From the NCBI GenBank assembly GCA_946544235.1, contig CAMNMC010000079.1, forward strand, positions 1 to 44,648: DNA of 44,648 nucleotides, written 5' to 3'. The position numbers and the translations under genes were made by a program. The first letter of the stretch is position 1. The number at the start of each line of letters is the position of its first letter. This stretch comes from an uncultured Lachnospiraceae bacterium. GTDB taxonomy: Bacteria; Bacillota; Clostridia; Lachnospirales; Lachnospiraceae. Positions 1-7,986 of this stretch are shown in pieces. The notes beneath the pieces are model-generated. The model saw only the letters and a list, made by a program, of their open reading frames with translations. It did not search any database and was not told where the DNA came from.

Positions 1-102
1 GGTTTACTCGCCGGATGGCTGTTCTTTGTTTCTTCACATCATAATTAGTTATCAAATCATGATATATCCATATTATCTATCATCAATTAATAAATCATTT
101 TA

Positions 103-1419
103 TCAGTCATGAAGCTTTCTCTTGTCGATAGTTCTTACAGCCTTGCCCTCGCTTCTCTCGATAGACTTTGGTGCAAGAAGGTGAAGCTTCGGTCTGATAC
201 CAAGCATGGTCTTCATTGCAGCAAGAAGGTCTCTCTTTGCAGCCTCCTCACCATCTGTCTCATGAAGCTTTCTGTAATTCTCCTCTGAAAGCTCAACGTT
301 GATATCGAAGGTATCCTCATTGTTGATACGGTCAACGATGATCTGATAGTTTGGTGTGTAGCCCTTCTTGAGAAGAACTGTCTCGATCTGTGAAGGGAAT
401 ACGTTAACTCCACGGATGATGATCATATCGTCTGAACGTCCCTTTGGCTTGCACATCTTGATATGTGTACGTCCGCATGGACACTTCTCTCTTGTAAGTA
501 CGCAGAGGTCTCTTGTTCTGTATCTGAGAAGTGGAAATGCCTCCTTATCAATACTTGAAAATACAAGCTCGCCTTCCTCACCCTCAGGAAGAACCTCTCC
601 TGTTTCAGGATCGATTATCTCTGCGATAAAGTGATCCTCATTTATATGCATACCTGTCTGAGCTTCACATTCAAATGAAACGCCCGGTCCTGAAATCTCT
701 GTAAGTCCATAAATATCATATGCCTTGATACCAAGTGACTTCTCGATATTTCTTCTCATCTCTTCTGTCCAAGGCTCAGCTCCGAAGATACCTGCCTTAA
801 GCTTGATATCATCAGGTGTAAGTCCCATCTCTGCAAGCTTCTCGCCCAGATAAGCTGCATATGAAGGAGTTGAGCAAAGAATAGTAGAGCCAAGATCCTG
901 CATGAACTGGATCTGTCTCTCTGTATTTCCTGATGACATAGGAAGTGTGAGGCATCCAACCTTGTGTGAACCACCGTGAAGTCCTGCACCACCTGTGAAA
1001 AGTCCGTAGCCGTAAGCAACCTGGCAAACATCCTCATCACCGCCGCCTGCAGCAACGATAGCTCTCGCACAGCACTCTTCCCAGAGGTCAACGTCGTTCT
1101 GTGTATAGAAAGCAACTACTCTCTTACCTGTTGTACCACTTGTCGAATGGATTCTTACGCACTCATTAAGCGGCTTTGAAAGAAGACCGTATGGATATGC
1201 CTCTCTGAGGTCATTCTTTGTAAGGAAAGGAAGCTTTGCAAGATCTGCACGGCACTTGATGTCCTCAGGCTTAACACCCTTCTCATCCATCAGCTTCTTA
1301 TAATACTGATTATTGTCATAAACATATTTTACCTGCTTGATAAGCTTCTCCTCCTGGAGCTTAAGCAGCTCTTCTACAGGCATGGTTTCTATTTCCGGCT
1401 GAAAATATTTCTTTTCCAT
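103..1419 (-). CDS. paaK: Phenylacetate-CoA ligase (AMP-forming)
   Basis: Activates phenylacetate or a related aryl acid to its CoA thioester with ATP, in the cytoplasm. The 438-residue length is normal for the PaaK branch of the ANL adenylating superfamily. Visible motifs are the P-loop STSGTTGK (about 92-99), YGLTE (237-241), RTRD (301-304) and the C-terminal hinge GRSDDMIIIRGVNVFPSQ (327-344). A Cys pair in EKCPCG (311-316) is typical of anaerobe members. The ATG has an AAGGAG site and a good promoter upstream (1486-1514). It appears monocistronic from what is visible; nothing recognisable lies in bases 1-102 downstream. In gut anaerobes such enzymes often accompany indolepyruvate:ferredoxin oxidoreductase in aromatic amino acid metabolism, but that partner is not in the window, so the exact substrate is inferred. 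Confidence 0.93.
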   Translation of the reverse strand: MEKKYFQPEIETMPVEELLKLQEEKLIKQVKYVYDNNQYYKKLMDEKGVKPEDIKCRADLAKLPFLTKNDLREAYPYGLLSKPLNECVRIHSTSGTTGKRVVAFYTQNDVDLWEECCARAIVAAGGGDEDVCQVAYGYGLFTGGAGLHGGSHKVGCLTLPMSSGNTERQIQFMQDLGSTILCSTPSYAAYLGEKLAEMGLTPDDIKLKAGIFGAEPWTEEMRRNIEKSLGIKAYDIYGLTEISGPGVSFECEAQTGMHINEDHFIAEIIDPETGEVLPEGEEGELVFSSIDKEAFPLLRYRTRDLCVLTREKCPCGRTHIKMCKPKGRSDDMIIIRGVNVFPSQIETVLLKKGYTPNYQIIVDRINNEDTFDINVELSEENYRKLHETDGEEAAKRDLLAAMKTMLGIRPKLHLLAPKSIERSEGKAVRTIDKRKLHD

Positions 1420-1467
1420 TCTGTGATACTCCTTTTTGAATAGAATTATTTACTTTAGTGTCTTAAA

Positions 1468-1515
1468 GCGTAAAACGCAAGTTACATTATACGTTTTTAC
1501 TGTTGAAAACGCAAG
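1468..1515 (-). promoter_or_regulatory. paaK promoter with operator-like dyads
   Basis: On the minus strand there is a -35 TTGCGT (1509-1514), a 17-bp spacer and a perfect -10 TATAAT (1486-1491). Two dyads overlap it: GCGT-aaa-ACGC (1468-1478), just downstream of the -10, and CGTTTT-8 nt-AAAACG (1492-1511), inside the spacer. AAAACGCAAG also occurs as a direct repeat at 1472-1481 and 1506-1515. The placement would suit a repressor; which protein binds is unknown. Confidence 0.65.
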
Positions 1516-1721
1516 AAAAACATTGTATTTTCATAGTTTCTGATAAAATTTGATAATTTTTCATTTATAGACGGAAAACTTTATATGTGATAAAATATTT
1601 AATAGTCAAACAATATATTATGCCACTGGTCAGATCAATGATTTCATGACAGCTATAGCGTATATATGAGTTAGTATTCAAAGTAAAGTAATATCATCGG
1701 AATAATTATCGGAATAAGAAT

Positions 1722-2672
1722 ATGTCTAAGAACCTGGAAAAGAAGAAAACTACACTTATAATAATAAATGCAGTGATCACAGCTGCTATGTTATTTTTAT
1801 GCATAAAGCTTCTGTCCAATGTAGTTTATGACCGGGAGACATATATATTTCTTGGTATAGTTTATTATACTCTTGCATTAATGACCACCATAAGATCAGG
1901 TCTTAAACTTGCTGAATCCAGAAAGAAGGCCGCCATATACTACATTGTTATGGCTGTTATTTTTACGGTCGTAGCCACTCTTGCGCTTATATTCGGAAGC
2001 ACCACCACGATAGTTCTCCTTGCCTTAATAACTTATTATTTATATCTGATCATGGAGCGTATCCTTTATATTGCAAAGTCTGTTATAAAGCTGAGAAAAC
2101 GTCGCAAACGTCGTGTTATGAGGATTGCCTGGAATATACTTTTTATTCTGATACTTCTATATGTATCTTTAACTTCCATTTTCATGGATACAGAAAGTAT
2201 CGTTAAGGTCGGCGGTGATGCCGATTTTCTGTTAAATTTCACCAGAATAAGCGCTATCACGATTCCTATCATCCTTCAATGTCTCGGCAACACTATTGCA
2301 CTGTCATTTTATCGTATCAAGCTTGATGTTTTAAAAAGGATCATCCAGAAGACCTTTGCAGCCGAGATACTCTTTGGTCTTGTAATGCTTATAATAGCAT
2401 TCTCATTCATACTTCAGCTCGTTGATCCGGCCTTTATGGACGCTTCTTATGGTGATGCCCTGTGGTACTGCTTTGCAATTGTTACCACCATCGGCTTCGG
2501 CGATTTTGCAGCCACTTCCGCTATCGGAAGGATTCTGTCCGTTATACTCGGAATATATGGCATCATTGTAGTTGCCCTTATCACTTCCATCATTGTTAAT
2601 TTCTATTCAGAAATAAAATCGGATCCGGAACCTGATGATGACGATTCCGAATCCGAGTCTGATTCTGTTTAG
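1722..2672 (+). CDS. Potassium-channel-like membrane protein
   Basis: A 316-residue polytopic membrane protein. The C-terminal part (about 213-296) is a two-helix ion-channel unit: transmembrane helix, pore helix, a selectivity-filter-like TTIGFGD (255-261), and a second helix (270-293). The N-terminal 200 residues contain about six hydrophobic segments (for example 10-31, 41-57, 71-92, 95-112, 136-154, 175-195), and a basic stretch KLRKRRKRR lies at 123-131. The tail is strongly acidic (DPEPDDDDSESESDS, 301-315). The filter TIGFGD differs from the common TVGYGD but is found in K+ channels. There is no RCK/TrkA regulatory domain. The ribosome site is weak. Its stop codon overlaps that of the convergent gene by two bases. 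Ion specificity is inferred from the filter only. Confidence 0.75.
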   Translation: MSKNLEKKKTTLIIINAVITAAMLFLCIKLLSNVVYDRETYIFLGIVYYTLALMTTIRSGLKLAESRKKAAIYYIVMAVIFTVVATLALIFGSTTTIVLLALITYYLYLIMERILYIAKSVIKLRKRRKRRVMRIAWNILFILILLYVSLTSIFMDTESIVKVGGDADFLLNFTRISAITIPIILQCLGNTIALSFYRIKLDVLKRIIQKTFAAEILFGLVMLIIAFSFILQLVDPAFMDASYGDALWYCFAIVTTIGFGDFAATSAIGRILSVILGIYGIIVVALITSIIVNFYSEIKSDPEPDDDDSESESDSV

Positions 2673-3913
2673 TTTATCTTAGTTTGGTTAATTGCAACCT
2701 TCAACATTTCTCTTATTATCTCAAATAGTCCTTCAATATAAACAATGACTATCAACATAACACCAAACACAGGAACAAGCGAGTCGATCAGCTTGTTTTT
2801 GTGTGTTTTTGTATATGAGAACAGCATCATGATCGGTGCTACCGGAAGCAGTTTGATCATATCTCCCGTTCCGAAAGACTCTGCCCACTTCACTGCAGCA
2901 TCATATGTCGATTGCATTGCAGGATCATTTATCAGTTTCAGAGATATGCCCTCTCGTGAAAAATATGCGATTATAAGGATTCCGTACAATATGAGGTCTA
3001 ATATTGCAAAAAGCACGATCATCGATGTAAGCATACATGAAAACCGGAAAGAATTTGCATTGGTCTTCAGGAAGGCTTTGTAATCCTCATGCGTTTTACC
3101 ATGCTTTATAAAACGGTTTTCTCTTCCTTTGAAATACAGGATGATGGTTACAAACAGAAGAAATGCAAGCGGTGCCTTAGTGGTAAGGAATGGATATAAT
3201 ACAACCGGCAGGACTATATACCCGTCAGTAGCAAGAAGCTTCAAAACGATACATACAATCTCATATAAGAACGGTATCAATGCCATCATTCGGAACCAGA
3301 ACAGTTTCTTCCCCAGGAAACGTTTCTTCGGCGTATAATCCATAAAAAACATAAACAAGGTCAGTAAAAACAGATCAATAAAGATGTTAAATGCGATATA
3401 GCCATTGAAATCCGGCATTTTGGCCATATATTTATCAAGTGATTTAATTGCCTTTATCTTATCACTTGTATATACCGAAACAATTCCAAGAGCATATCTG
3501 AAATATACAAACATATATACAACTATAAACGCTCCGGCGATACTTCCGTTTATGATCAGCAGCATCTTGTAATTACCACGTCCATTTAGTAAAACGGCAA
3601 AGCTCGCAATAAGAAGAAGCGGCAGTCCAAGTGATGTGATCATTGAATTGACAGTATCTCCGAAAAGTATCCCGGCCTTTGATCCCGAAACACTGTTTCT
3701 TGCCTTTATCAAAAGAACAAGCTGTGAGAAAGCTATACTGATCCATGCTATAACCCTCAAATATCTGTATGAAAGCGGTCCTCTAAACTTCATATCATTT
3801 TCAGTAGTTATATCGTATATGGATCTTTTGACTCTCTTTTTCTTATTCTGTTTTTCTTTTTTTTCCTCTTCAGGAGTATTCACTTCTGTGATTTCTTTAT
3901 TCTCCAAACCCAT
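2669..3913 (-). CDS. Polytopic membrane protein of unknown function
   Basis: I do not recognise this 414-residue protein. It has a charged, Lys/Glu-rich cytoplasmic N-terminus of about 45 residues followed by roughly nine hydrophobic segments spread to the C-terminus. No catalytic motif, signal peptide or transporter signature is apparent. The start is placed at the ATG at 3913 because it has an AGGAG (3922-3926) at good spacing; an in-frame ATG further upstream (3958) lies inside a perfect hairpin and would be a poor start. It follows the small membrane protein at 3993-4394 on the same strand and may be co-transcribed with it through that hairpin. It ends tail-to-tail with the channel gene. 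Confidence 0.7.
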   Translation of the reverse strand: MGLENKEITEVNTPEEEKKEKQNKKKRVKRSIYDITTENDMKFRGPLSYRYLRVIAWISIAFSQLVLLIKARNSVSGSKAGILFGDTVNSMITSLGLPLLLIASFAVLLNGRGNYKMLLIINGSIAGAFIVVYMFVYFRYALGIVSVYTSDKIKAIKSLDKYMAKMPDFNGYIAFNIFIDLFLLTLFMFFMDYTPKKRFLGKKLFWFRMMALIPFLYEIVCIVLKLLATDGYIVLPVVLYPFLTTKAPLAFLLFVTIILYFKGRENRFIKHGKTHEDYKAFLKTNANSFRFSCMLTSMIVLFAILDLILYGILIIAYFSREGISLKLINDPAMQSTYDAAVKWAESFGTGDMIKLLPVAPIMMLFSYTKTHKNKLIDSLVPVFGVMLIVIVYIEGLFEIIREMLKVAINQTKIN

Positions 3914-3928
3914 ACATTCTTCTCCTAA

Positions 3929-3959
3929 AATGGACCGTTCAATTGCTGAACGGTCCATT
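3929..3959 (-). other. Perfect 13-bp hairpin between two membrane-protein genes
   Basis: AATGGACCGTTCA (3929-3941) and TGAACGGTCCATT (3947-3959) form a perfect stem around a 5-base loop. It ends three bases before the Shine-Dalgarno of the downstream gene. Only a short weak U-run (AUUUUA) follows, so it is a poor terminator. It may instead act in mRNA processing, stability or translation control. Confidence 0.6.
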
Positions 3960-3992
3960 ATGTAACATAATCTTATGTTATTTTAGTATGTT

Positions 3993-4394
3993 TTATTTAC
4001 GCTTCTCATATCTAGGAGTTGTAAGATAGCTGAAAAGTGTTGCTACTGCCATAACAAATACAGCAATCCAGCACATTGTGTAACCTATCTTGTTGTCAAC
4101 TTCAACCTTCATTCCGAAGAGCTTGTGTGACTTATTTACAAGTACAATAAGTATCATCAGAGCTGCTGAAACAAATCCAAGGATAAGAACGCCCTTTTTC
4201 TTACCAATTAAGGTTGCAAGAAGTGCAAGTACACCTGCAATAAGTGCTCCGACACCTGCGATAGTTCCTATAGGCTTCTTGATAGTCATAAGACCCTTAA
4301 GTTCTGCAGGAACCTCCTGGAAAGGAAGTACAAGTGCTACAAACACAACAACAAGTGCAACAAGCATTACTATAGTCCCTTTTTTGTTTTTCAT
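3993..4394 (-). CDS. Small four-helix membrane protein of unknown function
   Basis: A 133-residue protein with four clear hydrophobic segments (near residues 6-25, 43-62, 68-86 and 104-123) separated by Lys-rich turns such as IGKKKG, and a basic tail (RYEKRK). No known domain was recognised. The ATG at 4394 is chosen because GGAGG lies five bases upstream (4400-4404). A longer reading from 4451 would put the start codon at the predicted transcription start and lacks a ribosome site. It has its own strong promoter at 4457-4485 and is probably the first gene of a two-gene unit with 2669-3913. Confidence 0.72.
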   Translation of the reverse strand: MKNKKGTIVMLVALVVVFVALVLPFQEVPAELKGLMTIKKPIGTIAGVGALIAGVLALLATLIGKKKGVLILGFVSAALMILIVLVNKSHKLFGMKVEVDNKIGYTMCWIAVFVMAVATLFSYLTTPRYEKRK

Positions 4395-4456
4395 ATTAAC
4401 CTCCACTATCGGCAAATCAAACGCCTTTTTTTGAAACAAATCCTGTTCCAATTTTC

Positions 4457-4485
4457 ATAATAAAAATATAATCCTCATATGTCAA
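4457..4485 (-). promoter_or_regulatory. Promoter for the 3993-4394 gene
   Basis: Minus strand: consensus -35 TTGACA (4480-4485), 17-bp spacer, -10 TATTAT (4457-4462). The predicted transcript starts near 4450, giving a leader of about 55 nt before the ATG at 4394. Confidence 0.75.
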
Positions 4486-4536
4486 CATTAAACTGTAAAA
4501 ACCTATAATATTCAATGTATTTTTTTATATTTTAAA

Positions 4537-4565
4537 TTGACAAAGTATATCAAAGAATGTATAAA
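4537..4565 (+). promoter_or_regulatory. Promoter for the OFA-family transporter
   Basis: Plus strand: consensus -35 TTGACA (4537-4542), 17-bp spacer, -10 TATAAA (4560-4565). Transcription should start near 4572, leaving a leader of about 84 nt that contains the hairpin at 4575-4610. Confidence 0.78.
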
Positions 4566-4574
4566 TAAGAAGGT

Positions 4575-4619
4575 GTGCTCACGGGCAGGACGTTCAAGCC
4601 TGTGATGCGTTTTTATTTA
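4575..4619 (+). promoter_or_regulatory. Terminator-like hairpin in transporter leader
   Basis: GTGC-t-CACGGGC (4575-4586) pairs with GCCTGTG-at-GCGT (4598-4610) across an 11-base loop, with a few G-U pairs, and is followed directly by TTTTATTTAT. It begins within a few bases of the predicted transcript start, so it could act as an attenuator or a small structured leader. A CAGG/CCTG pairing within the same stretch is a possible competing fold. I could not match it to a known riboswitch class. Confidence 0.5.
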
Positions 4620-4655
4620 TAAACATGTATAAAAAAAATAGGAGGAAAGTTTTTC

Positions 4656-6017
4656 ATGAAATTGCCGGAAAACAAATGGTTACGTGCCGCAATACCTGCA
4701 CTTCTTCTTCACTGCAGTATCGGTACCGTATACTGCTGGTCTGTATTCAGCCAGGAAATCGCTCATTACATCGGTTTTGAGAAAAAATCAGTTGAGTGGG
4801 CATTCAGCTTCGCAATCTTCTTCCTTGGTATGTCAGCAGCATTCCTTGGAAATGTAGTTGAGAAGGACATTCACAAATCATCACTCATAGCAACAATATG
4901 CTTCACACTCGGTATGGTGGGAACAGGATTCTTCATCATGTATGGTGGTAAGCATCAGGGAAGCGGACTTGCTCTCGCAGGTATCTTCGTATGCTATGGT
5001 TTCATAATGGGTATCGGTCTTGGTACAGGTTATCTGTCTCCGGTTAAGACTCTTATGCTTTGGTTCAAGGATCGTAAAGGTCTTGCTACCGGTCTTGCAG
5101 TTGCAGGTTTCGGTGCAGCTAAGGCTATCGCAAGCCCAATCATGACAAAGCTCCTCAATGCATGGGACGACGGAACACCTGAAACAAATATGGTTGGTTC
5201 CGGAGTTTATAAGATGTTCTGGATCCTCGGTGGTGTTTACTTCGTAATGATGTTCCTCGGTCACCTTATGCTGAAGAAGCCTGAAGGATGGCATGAGCCT
5301 GCTAAGGGCGAGAAGAAGCCTGGCATCATGGAAACACTTAAGACTAAGCCAATCGGCAACTACGTTGGTATCTGGCTTATGTTCTATATCAACATCACCT
5401 GCGGTCTTGCACTTATCTCTCAGGAGAAGTCAATCGTTAAGTGTATCGGTCTTGTAGGTTCAGCAGGTCTTATCTCAACAGTATCAGCAATCTTCAACGC
5501 AGGCGGACGTCTTGGTTTCTCTGCATGGGCTGATTCACTTAAGGACAGAAATACAATCTACAAGCTTATATTTGTTATTTCAATCGTATTTACAGCTCTT
5601 GTAATGATCACACAGGGTATCGTTAAGGGCGAAGGAAACACAATACTCATCTTCCTTGTACTTGCACTTATCTTCATGGTAAACGCAGGCTACGGCGGTG
5701 GATTCTCAAATGTACCTACTCTTCTTTCAGACCACTACGGAATGGGTTCAATCAGTGCTATCCACGGTATCACACTTTCAGCATGGGGCTTTGCAGGTCT
5801 TACAGGAAATCAGCTTGCACAGTTCATCGTTGATCATACAGGAAAGTTCGAGCCTTTCGAGCATGATGGCATAGTTGAAAGCATCAACCCAACAGGTTAT
5901 CAGAACGTGCTTTATGCAACAGGTGCTCTTTACATCGTAGCTCTTATCCTCTGCCTGGTACTTGTAAGACCAAGCGGAAAGGCTGAAGAAGCTAAAGCTG
6001 CCAAGGCTGCTAAATAA
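4656..6017 (+). CDS. OFA-family MFS transporter
   Basis: A 453-residue inner-membrane carrier of the major facilitator superfamily with twelve hydrophobic segments. The N-terminal GTVYCWSVFS (23-32), the loop LSPVKTLMLWFKDRKGLATGL (about 128-148) and the second-half SALHGITLSAWG-like stretch (around 365-378) are typical of the oxalate/formate antiporter (OFA) family. Members move small carboxylates such as oxalate, formate or pyruvate; the substrate cannot be told from sequence. The C-terminus is Ala/Lys-rich. AGGAGG lies upstream of the ATG, and a strong promoter plus a hairpin leader precede it. A rho-independent terminator follows, so it is a single-gene transcript. Confidence 0.85.
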   Translation: MKLPENKWLRAAIPALLLHCSIGTVYCWSVFSQEIAHYIGFEKKSVEWAFSFAIFFLGMSAAFLGNVVEKDIHKSSLIATICFTLGMVGTGFFIMYGGKHQGSGLALAGIFVCYGFIMGIGLGTGYLSPVKTLMLWFKDRKGLATGLAVAGFGAAKAIASPIMTKLLNAWDDGTPETNMVGSGVYKMFWILGGVYFVMMFLGHLMLKKPEGWHEPAKGEKKPGIMETLKTKPIGNYVGIWLMFYINITCGLALISQEKSIVKCIGLVGSAGLISTVSAIFNAGGRLGFSAWADSLKDRNTIYKLIFVISIVFTALVMITQGIVKGEGNTILIFLVLALIFMVNAGYGGGFSNVPTLLSDHYGMGSISAIHGITLSAWGFAGLTGNQLAQFIVDHTGKFEPFEHDGIVESINPTGYQNVLYATGALYIVALILCLVLVRPSGKAEEAKAAKAAK

Positions 6018-6033
6018 GTAAATACAGCAATAT

Positions 6034-6070
6034 AATAACCCGGATGCGATGCATCCGGGTTATTGTTTTA
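6034..6070 (+). terminator. Intrinsic terminator after the OFA transporter
   Basis: AATAACCCGGATGC (6034-6047) and GCATCCGGGTTATT (6051-6064) form a 14-bp stem with a 3-base loop, followed by GTTTTA. It separates the transporter from the convergent HAD gene and may work weakly in the other direction. Confidence 0.85.
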
Positions 6071-6079
6071 TACAGGATA

Positions 6080-6733
6080 TTATACAAAGGATAAAATATC
6101 TCTTGGATTAGGTGCGATGTAGGTTGCCCCTGCCTCCTCAAGCTCCTCGCGCGAACCATAGCCATAGAGAACTCCGATGGAGTCAACTCCTGCTTCCTTT
6201 GCGCCTTCTATATCATACATTCTGTCACCGATCATAACGACAGCTGTCTTGTCAGTGATATCATTCTCAGCAATGGCTCTCTCGATGAGTGCCTTCTTCT
6301 TAGGACTCTTTTCGCTCTTATCTGGTCCGATAACCGAAATGATACTGTCATTAAGACCGAAGTGCTGTACTATTCTTTCAGCTATTACTCCCGGCTTGGA
6401 GGTAACTATAAATAAATCTCTGCCGTCCTCAGCCAAAGTCTCGATAACCTCTTTGATACCATCATAAAGCGGAGCATCAAAAAGCCCGCCTGCCTCATAA
6501 TACTCTCTGTAATACTGTACAGCCTTCATCGAATCCTCTTCATTCATTCCATAGAAATCATGGAAGGAGCTGTAAAGCGGAGGCCCGATAAACTTCAGCA
6601 TGTCCTTATCCGTTTCTTCACTTGTATCTATTCCCATCTTCTTCAGGGCAACTCTCGCCGATCTGATTATTCCAAATTCAGACTGCGTCACCGTCCCATC
6701 AAGGTCAAGGAAGATGTACTTATAATTTTTCAT
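6080..6733 (-). CDS. HAD-superfamily phosphatase (Gph/PpaX-like)
   Basis: A 217-residue cytoplasmic phosphatase of HAD subfamily IA. Motif I is DLDGT (10-14, nucleophile Asp10, acid Asp12), motif II is TSKP near 110-113, the motif III lysine lies around SPKKK (143-147), and motif IV is GDRMYDIEGA near 168-177. The cap is the small helical insert between motifs I and II. Length and motifs fit phosphoglycolate or pyrophosphate phosphatases (PpaX is about 216 residues), but substrate cannot be assigned. It stands alone, with a terminator downstream and a hairpin-rich element upstream. Confidence 0.85.
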   Translation of the reverse strand: MKNYKYIFLDLDGTVTQSEFGIIRSARVALKKMGIDTSEETDKDMLKFIGPPLYSSFHDFYGMNEEDSMKAVQYYREYYEAGGLFDAPLYDGIKEVIETLAEDGRDLFIVTSKPGVIAERIVQHFGLNDSIISVIGPDKSEKSPKKKALIERAIAENDITDKTAVVMIGDRMYDIEGAKEAGVDSIGVLYGYGSREELEEAGATYIAPNPRDILSFV

Positions 6734-6774
6734 ATTTCTGTCCTCTCATTCCACAGCATTGCATATATACCTCC

Positions 6775-6852
6775 GAAGGCGTATTTGACTACAACCTCGC
6801 TTTTATGGATTCTCGTGATTATTTGCCCCTGAAGGCGTATTCTTGCTACAAC
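6775..6852. repeat. Imperfect direct repeat beside the 6.8-kb hairpin element
   Basis: GAAGGCGTATT followed a few bases later by CTACAAC occurs twice (6775-6795 and 6831-6852), 56 bp apart. The second copy lies inside the hairpin element, so the element may have duplicated or captured flanking sequence. Confidence 0.6.
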
Positions 6853-7000
6853 TAAGTAGTAATTTGCGAAGCAAATTGCTATCATGAGCAAAGCGAATGA
6901 TGCAGCATGCAAAGCATGCTACATACATCATGAAATGATGTATGCATAATTCTGCTTGCAGAATTATGGCACATGAAGGGGCAAATAATCATGAGAATCC
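6807..7000. repeat. 194-bp multi-hairpin element with 24-bp terminal inverted repeats
   Basis: The ends (6807-6830 and 6977-7000) are inverted repeats matching at 23 of 24 positions. Inside are four consecutive hairpins: 6857-6881 (11-bp stem with one wobble, loop GAA), 6904-6920 (7 bp, loop AAA), 6922-6944 (10 bp, loop GAA) and 6945-6968 (11 bp, loop TT). There is no transposase gene. It could be a non-autonomous mobile element or a structured RNA. A 60-codon open frame overlapping it is a by-product of the palindromes. Confidence 0.75.
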
Positions 7001-7011
7001 CTTACAAATGA

Positions 7012-7950
7012 TTAAAATAATACTATATAACCATAACCGGTAACTTTAGTTTCCTTGTAAGTACCTGCACATCTTACAAACTTATCATACATCTTGAAAT
7101 CGTCATCGTCCGGAGCCATGTGCTCACAGACATTCAGTCTTGTCTTACATTTCAGAGCCACTCTGCTGTCGAAGGATGAGATATTCGGTCTGATGATCAG
7201 ATTCTCCTTATCCTCTGCCTCGATAAAGTCCATCATAACTCTCTTCAGTGGCTGGATTGCTATCTCTATGATATCACCATAGGACATTACCGCAAGCGTA
7301 TCTGTCGTTTCCTCTTCAGAACTGAAGGTACCGAACATGATCTTTCTGAAATTGGACAGTTTGAAAAAGCCAAACATAAAGTGCGAATTATCATCTGTCG
7401 TCCGAACAAGCTTCTTCTTTAAGCCGAAGAGACTTTCAAAGGTCTGTGAATGTCTGATGTAAAATACATTTCCGACCGTCTCGAAATAATTCTCAAGCGT
7501 TGTCACATGACCGCTGGATGTACATTCAGGATAAGCATATGTCGTAACCTTTCCGCCTTCCTGAGGCTTTCCAAATTTCTTTATATCAATCTTATCCGGA
7601 CCTCTCTTGATGAGAAAATCTAGAACTAATGTCTCATAATCTAGATGAAGCCTGAGTCCTTCCGGGGAGTCATTGATCTCAACCATATCTGTTCTGACCA
7701 GAAGATGTGCATCATCTATAATTACCTGATCGCCGGTATATTCATAATTCTGCTCTGTATACTCTCTCTTGGTATCATCCAGTAAAGCAAAATATACTCT
7801 GACATTATTGCCATTCGTCTTAGAGCCATAAGAAGAAATGCGCAGCACATAATTCATATCGTGACCTGCTACATTAAAATCTCCAAGCAGTACAATCGTA
7901 TCTTCAAAATAGTTCTTTCTGATTGCGATATCTGTTGTTACTTTCTTCAT
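7012..7950 (-). CDS. Conserved-looking protein of unknown function
   Basis: I do not recognise this 312-residue protein. It is soluble, with no signal peptide or membrane helix. It is rich in alternating hydrophobic/polar stretches suggesting beta structure, for example NYVLRISSYGS, VRVYFALLDD and LRLHLDYETLVLDFLI. It has no tryptophan and few cysteines. A GGTGA precedes the ATG. It is the last gene of an apparent minus-strand operon with a J-domain/TPR protein, an Hsp70 and a small Cys protein; the gap to the preceding gene is 36 bp. That context suggests a client, substrate adaptor or accessory of the chaperone pair, which is inference only. Confidence 0.7.
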   Translation of the reverse strand: MKKVTTDIAIRKNYFEDTIVLLGDFNVAGHDMNYVLRISSYGSKTNGNNVRVYFALLDDTKREYTEQNYEYTGDQVIIDDAHLLVRTDMVEINDSPEGLRLHLDYETLVLDFLIKRGPDKIDIKKFGKPQEGGKVTTYAYPECTSSGHVTTLENYFETVGNVFYIRHSQTFESLFGLKKKLVRTTDDNSHFMFGFFKLSNFRKIMFGTFSSEEETTDTLAVMSYGDIIEIAIQPLKRVMMDFIEAEDKENLIIRPNISSFDSRVALKCKTRLNVCEHMAPDDDDFKMYDKFVRCAGTYKETKVTGYGYIVLF

Positions 7951-7986
7951 ATTTCACCAATCCAATTTATAACATATATAATTTTA

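Noticed and set aside
3914..3958. An N-terminal extension of the membrane protein at 2669-3913
   Set aside because: The upstream ATG is inside a perfect hairpin with no ribosome site; the ATG at 3913 has AGGAG.
4395..4451. An upstream start for the small membrane protein
   Set aside because: The ATG at 4451 coincides with the predicted transcription start and lacks a ribosome site; the ATG at 4394 has GGAGG.
4881..5294. A 137-codon antisense frame within the OFA transporter gene
   Set aside because: It is the shadow of a strongly supported coding frame, and its His/Cys/Thr-rich composition is typical of an antisense reading.
6730..6912. A 60-codon minus-strand frame upstream of the HAD gene
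   Set aside because: It is produced by the hairpin element and its flanks; composition follows the palindromes and there is no ribosome site.
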